Shown in pieces: positions 1 to 7,861 of a stretch of 64,000 nt of DNA (the stretch's first letter is position 1; every line of letters starts with the position of its first letter). Below the pieces are notes generated by a model. That model was not told the DNA's origin. It did no database searches and worked only from the letters and a program-made list of their open reading frames with translations. The stretch is from contig JAUIAV010000002.1 of the NCBI GenBank assembly GCA_030425195.1, positions 124,001 through 188,000 of the forward strand. Direction: 5' to 3'. The position numbers and the translations under genes are program-made. The stretch comes from Gammaproteobacteria bacterium (GTDB taxonomy: Bacteria > Pseudomonadota > Gammaproteobacteria > Pseudomonadales > Azotimanducaceae).

Positions 1-165
1 CTCTGTGTGCTCACGGACGGTGTCCCCCGCTTTGCCCGGCTGCTGGAGCAGAAGCCGCCGGAAGGTGCGGTGATGACCTATGCCTCGCGCTTCATCGCCA
101 CCATGAGCGACCTGCTGACCATTCACCGGTTCCTGGACGAGCTGGAGCGGCAGGTGCGCCTGTAG
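1..165 (+). CDS. C-terminal end of an unidentified protein (5' truncated)
   Basis: An open frame enters from the left edge and stops at TAG, giving the last 54 residues of a protein. The tail is helical and charged, ending in LDELERQVRL, with no motif that I can assign to a family. The next gene lies on the opposite strand and converges with a gap of only 15 bases. Function is unknown; the call rests on the open frame, codon usage like its neighbours, and the tight convergent arrangement. Confidence 0.5.
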   Translation, partial: LCVLTDGVPRFARLLEQKPPEGAVMTYASRFIATMSDLLTIHRFLDELERQVRL

Positions 166-180
166 GCGGCCCTGGCCCGG

Positions 181-1464
181 TCACGGAATGGCGTCCTCCC
201 GGTTCGGCAGCCGCACCAGAATGCTGATGCAGCCGGCCAGCACGAAGGCCACGGCCCAGACCTGAAAGGCCGAGGTGTAGGTGCCGGTCTGGTCGGCGAT
301 GTAGCCGGTGATCAGCACCCAGAAGGTGGCCGGCGCCAGGAAGAACGACAGCAGTCCGTTCACGCGGGAGAACTTCGCCACGCCGAACAGCCGCGAAATG
401 AGCACGGAACGCACGGGCACCATACCCCCGAAACCCAGTCCGAACAGGCCCGCGGCCAGCGTGATCCAGAGATAGTTCTGGCTGAGCAGGAAAATGAGCG
501 TGGACGTGAGATAGGCGGTCACGCCGCACATTACCGTCAGCTTCGCGTTCAGATGATCCATCATCCAGCCCCAGACCAGCTTGCCGCCGATGGCGAAGGC
601 CCCGGCCACGCCGAGCAGGTAGGAGGCATCGTAGAGATCGTAGCCGAGCTCGGTGGTCATATAGGTAGGCAGATGGGTGATCATGGCACTGTACACCCCG
701 TTCATGAGCCCGAAGGTGATCACCACACTCCAGAAGGCTTTCGAGGAGAGGAACTCCCGGTAGATGCGGAGCCCGGAAGCGGTGCCGGGTGCGTCCTGTG
801 CCGGTGCATCGCGTGCAGCGGCCGGCGGCGGTGCCGGGTCACCGTCCGGGTGCTGGCCAACGTCCGAAGGTGCCTGCTTCACCACGGCGAGCGTGAGGGG
901 AATCACGAAGGCGACGATGATGGCCGCGTAAGCCGTGTAGGTCCCGCGCCAGCCCAGATTCTCAGAGAGCCAGGTCACCACGGTGGGCATGACCACGCCG
1001 GCAACGGAGATGCCCATGATGGCGATGCCGAGCGCCATGCCCCGGTTGCGGGTGAACCAGTTCACCATGAGTTTCGTCTGGGCGAGCGGACCCACGCCCG
1101 TCCAGCCGAGCCCCTGAAACAGGACCAGGATGCCGAGAAACGCGGCGAAGTGTCCGGCGGTGCCGAGGAGCAGATAGCCCGTGGCGAGCCAGAGGGCGGC
1201 GACAGTGATGACGCGCCTGACGGGAAATCGATCCAGGCAGTAGCCGGTCAGGGGGGCGACGCAGCTGCCGGCGAAGAGTGTCAGACTGACAGCCAGGGAA
1301 ATCCGAGTCTTGTCCATGGCGAACTCCTCCATCCACAGGGGAAAGAAGATCCCGCGGGAGTGGAGGAAGAAGCTGGATGCCAGAAAGCCCATGGTGAAGG
1401 CGTAGACGGCCAGGTTGTAGCCGTAGAATCTGCGGGGCGATCCGGAGCTCGTGATGACGGTCAT
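181..1464 (-). CDS. MFS transporter, monocarboxylate/OFA-like
   Basis: Major facilitator carrier of about 427 residues in the inner membrane. Twelve hydrophobic segments can be read, split by a polar Pro/Ala-rich central loop near residues 205-230. The stretch LDRFPVRRV after the second helix is the usual MFS loop 2-3 signature, and WFTRNRGMALGIA is typical of monocarboxylate or oxalate/formate-type members. The ORF track starts 38 codons upstream, but the internal ATG just before the first hydrophobic segment is a better start. It is divergent from the PPOX gene with only 29 bases between starts, so the two may share a control region. The substrate cannot be told from sequence. Confidence 0.85.
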   Translation of the reverse strand: MTVITSSGSPRRFYGYNLAVYAFTMGFLASSFFLHSRGIFFPLWMEEFAMDKTRISLAVSLTLFAGSCVAPLTGYCLDRFPVRRVITVAALWLATGYLLLGTAGHFAAFLGILVLFQGLGWTGVGPLAQTKLMVNWFTRNRGMALGIAIMGISVAGVVMPTVVTWLSENLGWRGTYTAYAAIIVAFVIPLTLAVVKQAPSDVGQHPDGDPAPPPAAARDAPAQDAPGTASGLRIYREFLSSKAFWSVVITFGLMNGVYSAMITHLPTYMTTELGYDLYDASYLLGVAGAFAIGGKLVWGWMMDHLNAKLTVMCGVTAYLTSTLIFLLSQNYLWITLAAGLFGLGFGGMVPVRSVLISRLFGVAKFSRVNGLLSFFLAPATFWVLITGYIADQTGTYTSAFQVWAVAFVLAGCISILVRLPNREDAIP

Positions 1465-1493
1465 TGCCCGGACCATACGCCAGGAGGCACGGA

Positions 1494-1910
1494 ATGACAC
1501 AGACAACGGACAGGATCGGGGACGCCAGCTACGTGAGCCTGGCGACTTTCCGGAAATCGGGCGCTGCCGTCCGGACACCGGTCTGGATGGCGCCGGCGAC
1601 CTCGCCGGACGGGCGCGCCTGCTTCTACGTTTTTTCTGCAGGACGGGCTGGCAAGGTCAAGCGGCTGAGACGCTCGAGCCGTGCAGAGGTGGCGGTCTGT
1701 GACGTCCGGGGTGGAGTCTCCGGTTCCTGGTATCCGGCGCAGGCCGTGCTCGTCGCGGATGCTGCGGAAATCGAACGGGCGCTGGCAGCGTTGCGACGGA
1801 AATACGGCTGGCAGATGTGGCTCGCGGATGCGGGTGCGAAGCTGACTGGCCGTTTCAGCCAGCGGGCCTATATCCGGGTCGAGATCCGGGACGAGATGAC
1901 CGGAGACTGA
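1494..1910 (+). CDS. PPOX-class flavin/F420-dependent oxidoreductase family protein
   Basis: Small split-barrel protein of 138 residues resembling the pyridoxamine-phosphate-oxidase-like F420/FMN-binding family. Features seen are an N-terminal SLATFRKSG strand, the TPVWMAP motif, a GKVKRLRR basic segment that fits cofactor phosphate binding, and a C-terminal KYGW helix before the last strand. The start is the ATG preceded by AGGAGG at good spacing; the ORF track begins 10 codons earlier at TTG. Family members reduce or bind small heterocyclic substrates using FMN or F420. Which cofactor applies here is not visible, and F420 would be unusual in a proteobacterium. Confidence 0.75.
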   Translation: MTQTTDRIGDASYVSLATFRKSGAAVRTPVWMAPATSPDGRACFYVFSAGRAGKVKRLRRSSRAEVAVCDVRGGVSGSWYPAQAVLVADAAEIERALAALRRKYGWQMWLADAGAKLTGRFSQRAYIRVEIRDEMTGD

Positions 1911-2075
1911 CCTGCCGGAACCGGCAAGGGCGGCGGTATTGCGGAGAATGAGCATCCGAGACCGACAAGAACAGAGACCGTCGCAGAATAACAAAACAGC
2001 AGTAACAACAGTGGCGGGTTGAGAAACTGGTCGTCGCGGGGCGCGGTTAAGCAGTACGCGCTCCGTGCCTTTCTG

Positions 2076-2103
2076 CGTGAATCAGAGTGATCGTGAATCA
2101 GAG
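2076..2103. repeat. 12-bp direct repeat, two copies with a 16-bp period
   Basis: CGTGAATCAGAG occurs twice, separated by TGAT, in the spacer between the convergent PPOX and outer-membrane protein genes. No coding role is evident. The rest of this 225-base spacer holds only a short TGCCGGAACCGGCA hairpin just after the PPOX stop, without a T-run. Confidence 0.6.
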
Positions 2104-2135
2104 CGCGCCTGACGCCGAGATCTCCGGGCGTCCGG

Positions 2136-3128
2136 TCACTCGTCGAGCCGCCTGTCGCCCGTGCCGCCGAGGTTCACCTCCAGCCGGAACCGGGCGCCGA
2201 GGGTAGTGTCGTAGTCCCGCTCTTCGGGCCAGAAGATGATGGGCCAGGCTTCCACATAGAACCAGGGTTTCCAGAACTGCTGGCGGTAGCGGATCTGAAC
2301 CTGATAGTGGTTGAAGTACTCCGCACCCGACGCTTCGATCTCGTCCTCGTCGAACGGTGAGTCCTCGATGGAGAGCTTCCGGTAGAGCACCTCGTAGGCA
2401 AGCTTCCGGATGTCGCTGAGCGAGTGGAAGATCGAGAACTTCTGTTCGATGTACGGATTCTTCTCGTTTTCCTCGAAGTACTGGAGCCGCGTCCGGGAAC
2501 GGAACAGCAGATCCTCCGTCAGACCCCGGTTGAAGTACTGGCGGAAATCGTTCCTGAACCCCGTCTTCGAGTAGTAGTAGAGACGGTTGGTGCTCTGTCC
2601 CACCCACTTGCCGGGCAGGTCGTACTCGGTGCCCAGGTTGATGCGGCCGAAGGGGTCCAGGTCGCCGCTCTTGATGCGCAGGCCGAGATCGAAGCTGTAT
2701 CCCCGTTTGGCGCTCTGTTTTCCGATCCAGCGAAGCGCGATATCGTTTTCCTGGTCATCCGGGGCCGCCTGGTCCACGTCAGCTCCCGGTTCATCGTTCA
2801 TTACCAGGCGCAGACGGTCGTTCAGCCCGGGCAGCACCAGATAGAGCTTCACCTTCGGAGTGACCTCCCAGCCGTGGTTCTGCACATAGTCCGTGTTCAG
2901 CCGCAGCCGGACGCGCGTCTTTCTATCTGTGAAGGTGGCGTGTTCTTCGTTGACGAAGAAGCTGTCGATACCACGGACAGTTTTCTGAACCAGGTTGTCC
3001 ATGGAGTCGTAGGAGCGGTCGACCATGTTGCGGTTTTCCGCCGGCAGACTGTCGCCATCGGCGTTTTCCCCCGCGAGAACTCCGGCTGGCAGCAGTAGAA
3101 GAAGGCTGATCAGAATGGGAACGAACAT
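2136..3128 (-). CDS. Predicted outer-membrane barrel-like exported protein
   Basis: A 330-residue protein with a clear signal peptide (hydrophobic core ISLLLLLPAGVLA, likely cut near AG/EN). The rest alternates charged and aromatic residues (RLYYYSKTGF, VQIRYRQQFW, FYVEAWPIIF), as in transmembrane beta strands, and ends with a strand of the type LGARFRLEVNL. It has no catalytic motif that I recognise. It stands alone on the minus strand with a short hairpin in its leader. Most likely a small outer-membrane barrel of unknown role. Its family is not identified. Confidence 0.65.
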   Translation of the reverse strand: MFVPILISLLLLLPAGVLAGENADGDSLPAENRNMVDRSYDSMDNLVQKTVRGIDSFFVNEEHATFTDRKTRVRLRLNTDYVQNHGWEVTPKVKLYLVLPGLNDRLRLVMNDEPGADVDQAAPDDQENDIALRWIGKQSAKRGYSFDLGLRIKSGDLDPFGRINLGTEYDLPGKWVGQSTNRLYYYSKTGFRNDFRQYFNRGLTEDLLFRSRTRLQYFEENEKNPYIEQKFSIFHSLSDIRKLAYEVLYRKLSIEDSPFDEDEIEASGAEYFNHYQVQIRYRQQFWKPWFYVEAWPIIFWPEERDYDTTLGARFRLEVNLGGTGDRRLDE

Positions 3129-3142
3129 ACGCCTGCTCCCCG

Positions 3143-3163
3143 GAGAACCTCCAGAGGTTTCTC
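3143..3163 (-). other. Hairpin in the leader of the outer-membrane protein gene
   Basis: On the minus strand GAGAAACCTC pairs with GAGGTTCTC across a 2-base loop, with a single unpaired base. It lies about 15 bases upstream of the start codon, next to the GGGGAG ribosome site. It could modulate mRNA stability or translation; no T-run follows, so it is not a terminator. Confidence 0.4.
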
Positions 3164-3244
3164 AGTAATTCGATCCAATCTAGCACCTTCATTCTCGGCT
3201 GTCCGCTGCTCCGATACACTGGACGTTCTCAGGAGGAAGGATGC

Positions 3245-4111
3245 ATGAGACTTCAACACAAAGTGGCCGTGGTGACGGGCGGTGCGAGCGGCATGGGCAG
3301 AGCGACGGTGGAACGCTTTCTGCTGGAAGGCGCACGGGTCGTGATCGCGGATTTCAACGAGGCAACCGGGCAGGCGCTGTTCGATGCGCTGGCGGAAGCA
3401 GGTTATGAGGAGTCCTGTTCGTTCATCAGGACGGACGTGGCGAAAGAGGCGGATGTGATCGCCATGCTCGAGCATGCCGAACGCGCCTTCGGCGGCCTGG
3501 ACGTGCTGTTCAACAACGCGGGCGTGGGCGGCGCCATCGGGCCGCTCACCGAAACACGTGTGGAGGACTGGGATTACACCTTCGATGTGCTTGCGAAGGG
3601 CGTCTTCCTGGGCATCAAGCATGGTGCCCGACTGATGCGGGCGGCAGGCCGGGGCGGGTCGATCATCAACACCGCCTCCATCGCCGGACTCTCCGGCGAC
3701 GGCGGACCGCTCGTCTACTCTGCAGCGAAATCGGCGGTGATCAGCCTCACCCAGTCCGCCGCGGTGGAACTCGCGCCGGACCGGATCCGGGTGAACGCCA
3801 TCTGTCCCGGATTCATCGTCACACCGCTGGCAGACGGCGGCGACCCGGAAGGCGCCCGCCGTGCCTTCGCCAAGGGCCAGCCCTGGCCCGACCATGGGCG
3901 CGGCGAGGACATCGCCGGTGCGGCGCTGTTCCTCGCCAGTGATGATGCAGCCTTCGTGACCGGTGAGAAGCTGATCGTGGACGGCGGTCTCACTGCTGCA
4001 GGGCCGGAGCTGTCGAAGAAATTTCCCCGGACCTCGGCCCGGGATTCGAAGTACAGCGGCGTCACCCGGGGCAGTACGGGCGAAGCGCCGGATCTGAGGA
4101 AGCTCAGATGA
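3245..4111 (+). CDS. Short-chain dehydrogenase/reductase (SDR)
   Basis: Classical NAD(P)-dependent SDR of 288 residues. Seen are the cofactor motif TGGASGMG near residues 12-19, an acidic Asp after the second strand (VVIADF, which favours NAD), NNAG near residue 89, catalytic Ser in NTASIAG, and Tyr/Lys in YSAAK. The C-terminal VDGGLTA closure is followed by about 30 extra polar residues. A strong AGGAGGA site precedes the start. Its stop overlaps the exonuclease III start as ATGA, so the two are translationally coupled. Substrate is not predictable. Confidence 0.88.
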   Translation: MRLQHKVAVVTGGASGMGRATVERFLLEGARVVIADFNEATGQALFDALAEAGYEESCSFIRTDVAKEADVIAMLEHAERAFGGLDVLFNNAGVGGAIGPLTETRVEDWDYTFDVLAKGVFLGIKHGARLMRAAGRGGSIINTASIAGLSGDGGPLVYSAAKSAVISLTQSAAVELAPDRIRVNAICPGFIVTPLADGGDPEGARRAFAKGQPWPDHGRGEDIAGAALFLASDDAAFVTGEKLIVDGGLTAAGPELSKKFPRTSARDSKYSGVTRGSTGEAPDLRKLR

Positions 4112-4893
4112 AGCTTGCCACCTGGAACGTCAATGGCATGAAGGCCCGGCTGGAGTTCATGCGTTTGTGGCTGGCCGACCGGGCACCGGACGTCGTGGGT
4201 CTGCAGGAACTCAAGCTGACCGACGACAGCTTTCCGCACGACGCGTTCGCCGAGCTCGGTTACCGGGCCCTCACCCATGGCCAGAAGAGCTGGAACGGCG
4301 TGGCCGTGCTGTCCAGGCTGCCCATGGAAGCGGTGCAGGTCGGGCTGCCCGGTCAGGAAGCCTTCGGATCGCGTCTGCTCACCGTGCGGATCGATGACGG
4401 CAGTGCGGACGGCCTCCAGTTCACCACCGTCTACTGCCCGAATGGCAAGACGCTGGAACATGCGGACTATCCCGCCAAGCTCGCGTGGTTCGACAGCCTG
4501 GCTGAGCATCTTGAAACCGCACTCGAACCGTCGAGCATCCTGTGTGGAGACTTCAACATCGTACCGGACCCGCTGGACAGCTGGATGGGAACCGATGGCG
4601 AAGGACGGCTGTTTCACACGGCCGCGGAACGGGCGCGGCTGAGCCGGATCAATGATCTCGGTCTCGCGGATCTGTTCCGGCACCGGAACCCCGATACACA
4701 GGCGTTCTCCTGGTGGGACTACCGCGGCGGTGCTTTCCACCGGAAGCAGGGACTGCGCATCGATCTGGTTCTCGGTACCGCGGACCTGGCGGCCAGGGTC
4801 ACCGAGGCCGGTACGGACCGGGATTACCGCAAGAAACAGGAAGGACTGACCGCGTCAGACCACGCCCCGGTCATCGTGGAGCTGGATGGCTGA
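4108..4893 (+). CDS. xthA: Exodeoxyribonuclease III
   Basis: Endonuclease/exonuclease/phosphatase-fold AP endonuclease of 261 residues that cleaves at abasic sites and degrades 3' ends in base-excision repair. Motifs in order are WNVNGMKARL, LQELK (metal-binding Glu), YCPNG, GDFNIVPDPLD (catalytic Asp/Asn), WWDYRGGAF, RIDLVL and C-terminal SDHAPV (catalytic His). Length matches the E. coli enzyme. It overlaps the SDR stop by 4 bases. A second, distinct member of this family lies near 15.6 kb. Confidence 0.9.
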   Translation: MKLATWNVNGMKARLEFMRLWLADRAPDVVGLQELKLTDDSFPHDAFAELGYRALTHGQKSWNGVAVLSRLPMEAVQVGLPGQEAFGSRLLTVRIDDGSADGLQFTTVYCPNGKTLEHADYPAKLAWFDSLAEHLETALEPSSILCGDFNIVPDPLDSWMGTDGEGRLFHTAAERARLSRINDLGLADLFRHRNPDTQAFSWWDYRGGAFHRKQGLRIDLVLGTADLAARVTEAGTDRDYRKKQEGLTASDHAPVIVELDG

Positions 4894-4928
4894 GTCGCGG
4901 CGGCCCGGACCACTTCGATCGCCCGGAC

Positions 4929-5597
4929 TCACCACTGCTCGAAGTGGACGATGTCGTCCATGGCCTTTCTCGGCGCGGGTTTGAAGTCGGTGCCTTTCGT
5001 GTAGGCAACGGGAACCAGCGCGACCTGAGTGATCTGTTCGTAGGGAATGCCGAGAATTTCGGCGACCGCCCGCTCCTGCATCAGGTGAATGGTGGTCCAG
5101 CAGGTGCCGAGACCGCGGGCACGGGCGGCCAGCATGAAAGACCAGGCGGCGGGGATGATGGAGCCGAAGGCGCTGGCCTGGGCGACGTTGGCCATCTCGC
5201 CGGTCAGGCCGTCCGCGCGGCCCGAGATGCAGGGCATGAAGAAGACGGGCGCCTTCTCCATATTGTCTGCCAGATACTGGGCCGAGCTCATGACGCGCTC
5301 CTGGGTGGCTGCCATGTCGGGATCGTCCCCGTGCACGTTTGCGGCCGATGCGTCGCTGGCGGCGTAGACGTTGTTGAACAGACTCCGGTAGATGTCGGCA
5401 ATGGCCTTCCGTTTCCCGGGATCGGTGACGAACAGGAAGTGCCAGCCCTGGGCGTTGGAGCCGCTCGGGGCCTGCAGGGCCAGCTCCATGCACTCCATGA
5501 GCACTCCGCGTTCTACTGCCCGATCGAAGTCCATGCGTTTGCGCACGGCGCGGGTGGTGGAGAGGAGCTCGTCATTGGTCAGATTCAACTGGGTCAT
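4929..5597 (-). CDS. Nitroreductase-family FMN oxidoreductase
   Basis: About 222 residues. The N-terminal STTRAVRKRMD is the family's RRSxR-type FMN-phosphate site, PSGSNAQGW is the conserved flavin motif, and RARGLGTCWTTIH and LVPVAYTKGTDFKPAPRK form the C-terminal flavin-binding part. Members reduce nitroaromatics, quinones or enones with NAD(P)H. The ATG at MTQLNL is chosen over the track start because the upstream 27 residues are non-conserved and basic. It is divergent from the peptide importer and convergent with xthA. Confidence 0.85.
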   Translation of the reverse strand: MTQLNLTNDELLSTTRAVRKRMDFDRAVERGVLMECMELALQAPSGSNAQGWHFLFVTDPGKRKAIADIYRSLFNNVYAASDASAANVHGDDPDMAATQERVMSSAQYLADNMEKAPVFFMPCISGRADGLTGEMANVAQASAFGSIIPAAWSFMLAARARGLGTCWTTIHLMQERAVAEILGIPYEQITQVALVPVAYTKGTDFKPAPRKAMDDIVHFEQW

Positions 5598-5763
5598 TGG
5601 TGGTCCCGCCCTGATTCGTGGAACTGGCACTTTACTGGGGTGTCTGTGTATTCGAAAGCACGACGGAATCGATCCCATGAGCGATGGATTGAGGCCGTTC
5701 GGCTTCTATGCTCCAATGGCGCCCCGGAAAAGCTGCAGTAAACAAAAAACCTAACAAATCTCT

Positions 5764-6783
5764 ATGCGCGATTACTTCATCCGCCGCGCGCTTCTGATCA
5801 TTCCGACCCTGTTGGGTATAACGATGCTGGTCTTCATGGTCACCCGGTTCGTGCCGGGAGGCCCTCTCGAACGCGCCATCATGGAGGCTCAGCAGGCGAA
5901 CATTGCGACTCAGAGTGTGCGCACCGCCGGTCAGGGCATGGCACTCTCCGAGGCGCAGCTGCAGCAGCTGAAGGAATACTACGGCTTCGACAGGCCCTGG
6001 TACGAAAGCTATGCGCTGTGGCTCGGCAAGGTGCTCAGGGGCGATCTGGGTACCAGCTACCGCTACAACGAACCGGTCTGGGATGTGATCAGCCAGCGCT
6101 TTCCGATCAGTCTGTTCTATGGGCTGGTGAGCCTGTTGATCACCTATCTGGTCTGCATACCCCTTGGTGTGGTGAAGGCCATCGGCCACCGGAGCACCAT
6201 GGACAACGTGACGTCGGTGCTGGTGTTCGCCGGTTATGCGGTACCGGGTTACGTGCTCGGTGCCCTGCTGCTGCTGTTCTTCGCGGTGGAGGTGGACTGG
6301 TTTCCGATGGGCGGATTCACCAGCTTCAATCACGACGAGCTCACACCCATGGGGAAGGTGCTCGACATCCTGCACCACGCCACCCTGCCGCTGATCTGCT
6401 ATCTGGTGGGCAGCTTCGCGGTGACCACCATGCTGATGAAGAACAATCTGATGGACAATCTGGCGGCCGATTACGTGCGCACGGCTGTCGCCAAAGGGGT
6501 GCCGTTCAGGAAAGCCGTGACCGGCCACGCGCTCAGAAACTCGCTGATTCCCATCGCCACCACCTTCGGGCAGAACATCACGCTGCTGGTGGGCGGCTCC
6601 TTCCTGATCGAAACCATCTTCGACATCGACGGTTTCGGGCTGCTCGGGCTGACGAGCATCTTCGATCGTGATTATCCGGTGGTGATGGGCATCGTTTTTC
6701 TGGCCAGCCTGCTGCTGCTGATCGGCAACATTCTGTCGGACATGCTCGTAGCCATGGTCGATCCCCGGGTCCGCTTCACCTGA
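5764..6783 (+). CDS. yejB: Oligopeptide ABC transporter permease, YejB-like
   Basis: First permease of a five-gene peptide/microcin-type importer, 339 residues with about six membrane segments. It begins with the family hallmark RRALLIIPTLLGIT, has the periplasmic loop with LGTSYRYN, and the cytoplasmic EAA-like loop with YVRTAVAKGVP that docks to the ATPase. The long YGFDRPWYESY segment is typical of YejB/OppB. A possible weak promoter (TTGAGG, 17 bases, TCCAAT) lies about 50 bases upstream. Its TGA overlaps the next ATG by one base. Confidence 0.88.
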   Translation: MRDYFIRRALLIIPTLLGITMLVFMVTRFVPGGPLERAIMEAQQANIATQSVRTAGQGMALSEAQLQQLKEYYGFDRPWYESYALWLGKVLRGDLGTSYRYNEPVWDVISQRFPISLFYGLVSLLITYLVCIPLGVVKAIGHRSTMDNVTSVLVFAGYAVPGYVLGALLLLFFAVEVDWFPMGGFTSFNHDELTPMGKVLDILHHATLPLICYLVGSFAVTTMLMKNNLMDNLAADYVRTAVAKGVPFRKAVTGHALRNSLIPIATTFGQNITLLVGGSFLIETIFDIDGFGLLGLTSIFDRDYPVVMGIVFLASLLLLIGNILSDMLVAMVDPRVRFT

Positions 6784-7853
6784 TGCTGCGCCTGAATCCG
6801 CTCACAGTCAGGAAGCTGAAGCGGTTCCGGGAGATCCGGCGCGGCTACTACTCGGCCATACTGCTGGTGGCGCTGACGGGCCTGTCCCTGTTCGCCGAAC
6901 TGATGGTGAACGACAGGGCCATCATCGTCAGCTACGAGGGGCGCTGGTTCTTTCCCACCTACGCGGACGTGAAGCTCGGCGCCGAGTTCGGCCTCACGGG
7001 CACGGAAGCGGTCACCCCCGTGGACTACCGCGCCCTGCAGGCGCGCTTTGCGGGCACGGACAACTGGGTGCTCATGCCGGTGGTGCCCTGGGGGCCCTAT
7101 TTCAACGACACCACGGAAGGCGTGCTGAAGGCGCAGGCGCCGAACGCACAGAGGCGCCACTATCTGGGCACGGACAGCACCGGCCGGGACGTGCTGAGCC
7201 GTCTCGTCTACGGGTTCCGCACCGCCATCTTCTTCGCCATCGCCTTCACGGGGCTCACCTACATGATCGGCGTCAGCATCGGCTGTGCCATGGGATACTT
7301 CGGCGGCGTGTTCGATCTTCTGTTTCAGCGGATCATCGAAATCTGGTCGAACATCCCCTTTCTGTACATGGTGATCATCGTCTTCTCCGTGATCCCGGCG
7401 ACTTACGAGATCGGGACACGGATCGGCATTCTGCTGCTGATCATGGTGCTGTTCTCCTGGACCGGGCTCACCTACTACATGCGCACGGAGACCTACAAGG
7501 AGAAGGCGCGGGATTATACGGCCGCAGCACTCGTGCTCGGCGCCGGCACCACCCGGGTGATCTTCCGGCACATTCTCCCGAATACCATCGCCACCATGGT
7601 GACCTTCGTGCCTTTCACCGTGGTCAGTGCGATCACCGCCATCACCGCACTGGACTTTCTCGGCTGGGGGCTGCCGCCGCCCACCCCGAGTATCGGCGAG
7701 CTCCTCAAGCAGGGCACCGCCAATCTCACCACCGCTCCCTGGATCGTGACGTCCGCCTTCGTTGCGCTCGTTTTCATCCTGGCCGTGGTCACCTTCATCG
7801 GCGAGGCCGTCCGTGAGGCTTTCGATCCGCGCAAATTCACGCTCTATCGTTGA
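6783..7853 (+). CDS. yejE: Oligopeptide ABC transporter permease, YejE-like
   Basis: Second permease, 356 residues. A first membrane helix is followed by a long periplasmic insertion of about 100 residues (residues 45-145) with HYLGTDSTGRDVLSRLVYG, the standard OppC/DppC/YejE motif. The EAA loop reads YKEKARDYTAAALVLGAG. The large insertion between helix 1 and the core is the feature that favours YejE over DppC. It overlaps yejB by one base and precedes the binding-protein gene by 8 bases. Confidence 0.87.
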   Translation: MLRLNPLTVRKLKRFREIRRGYYSAILLVALTGLSLFAELMVNDRAIIVSYEGRWFFPTYADVKLGAEFGLTGTEAVTPVDYRALQARFAGTDNWVLMPVVPWGPYFNDTTEGVLKAQAPNAQRRHYLGTDSTGRDVLSRLVYGFRTAIFFAIAFTGLTYMIGVSIGCAMGYFGGVFDLLFQRIIEIWSNIPFLYMVIIVFSVIPATYEIGTRIGILLLIMVLFSWTGLTYYMRTETYKEKARDYTAAALVLGAGTTRVIFRHILPNTIATMVTFVPFTVVSAITAITALDFLGWGLPPPTPSIGELLKQGTANLTTAPWIVTSAFVALVFILAVVTFIGEAVREAFDPRKFTLYR

Positions 7854-7861
7854 GGTTCATC

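Noticed and set aside
1913-1926. TGCCGGAACCGGCA hairpin as terminator after the PPOX gene
   Set aside because: Short stem and no T-run follows.
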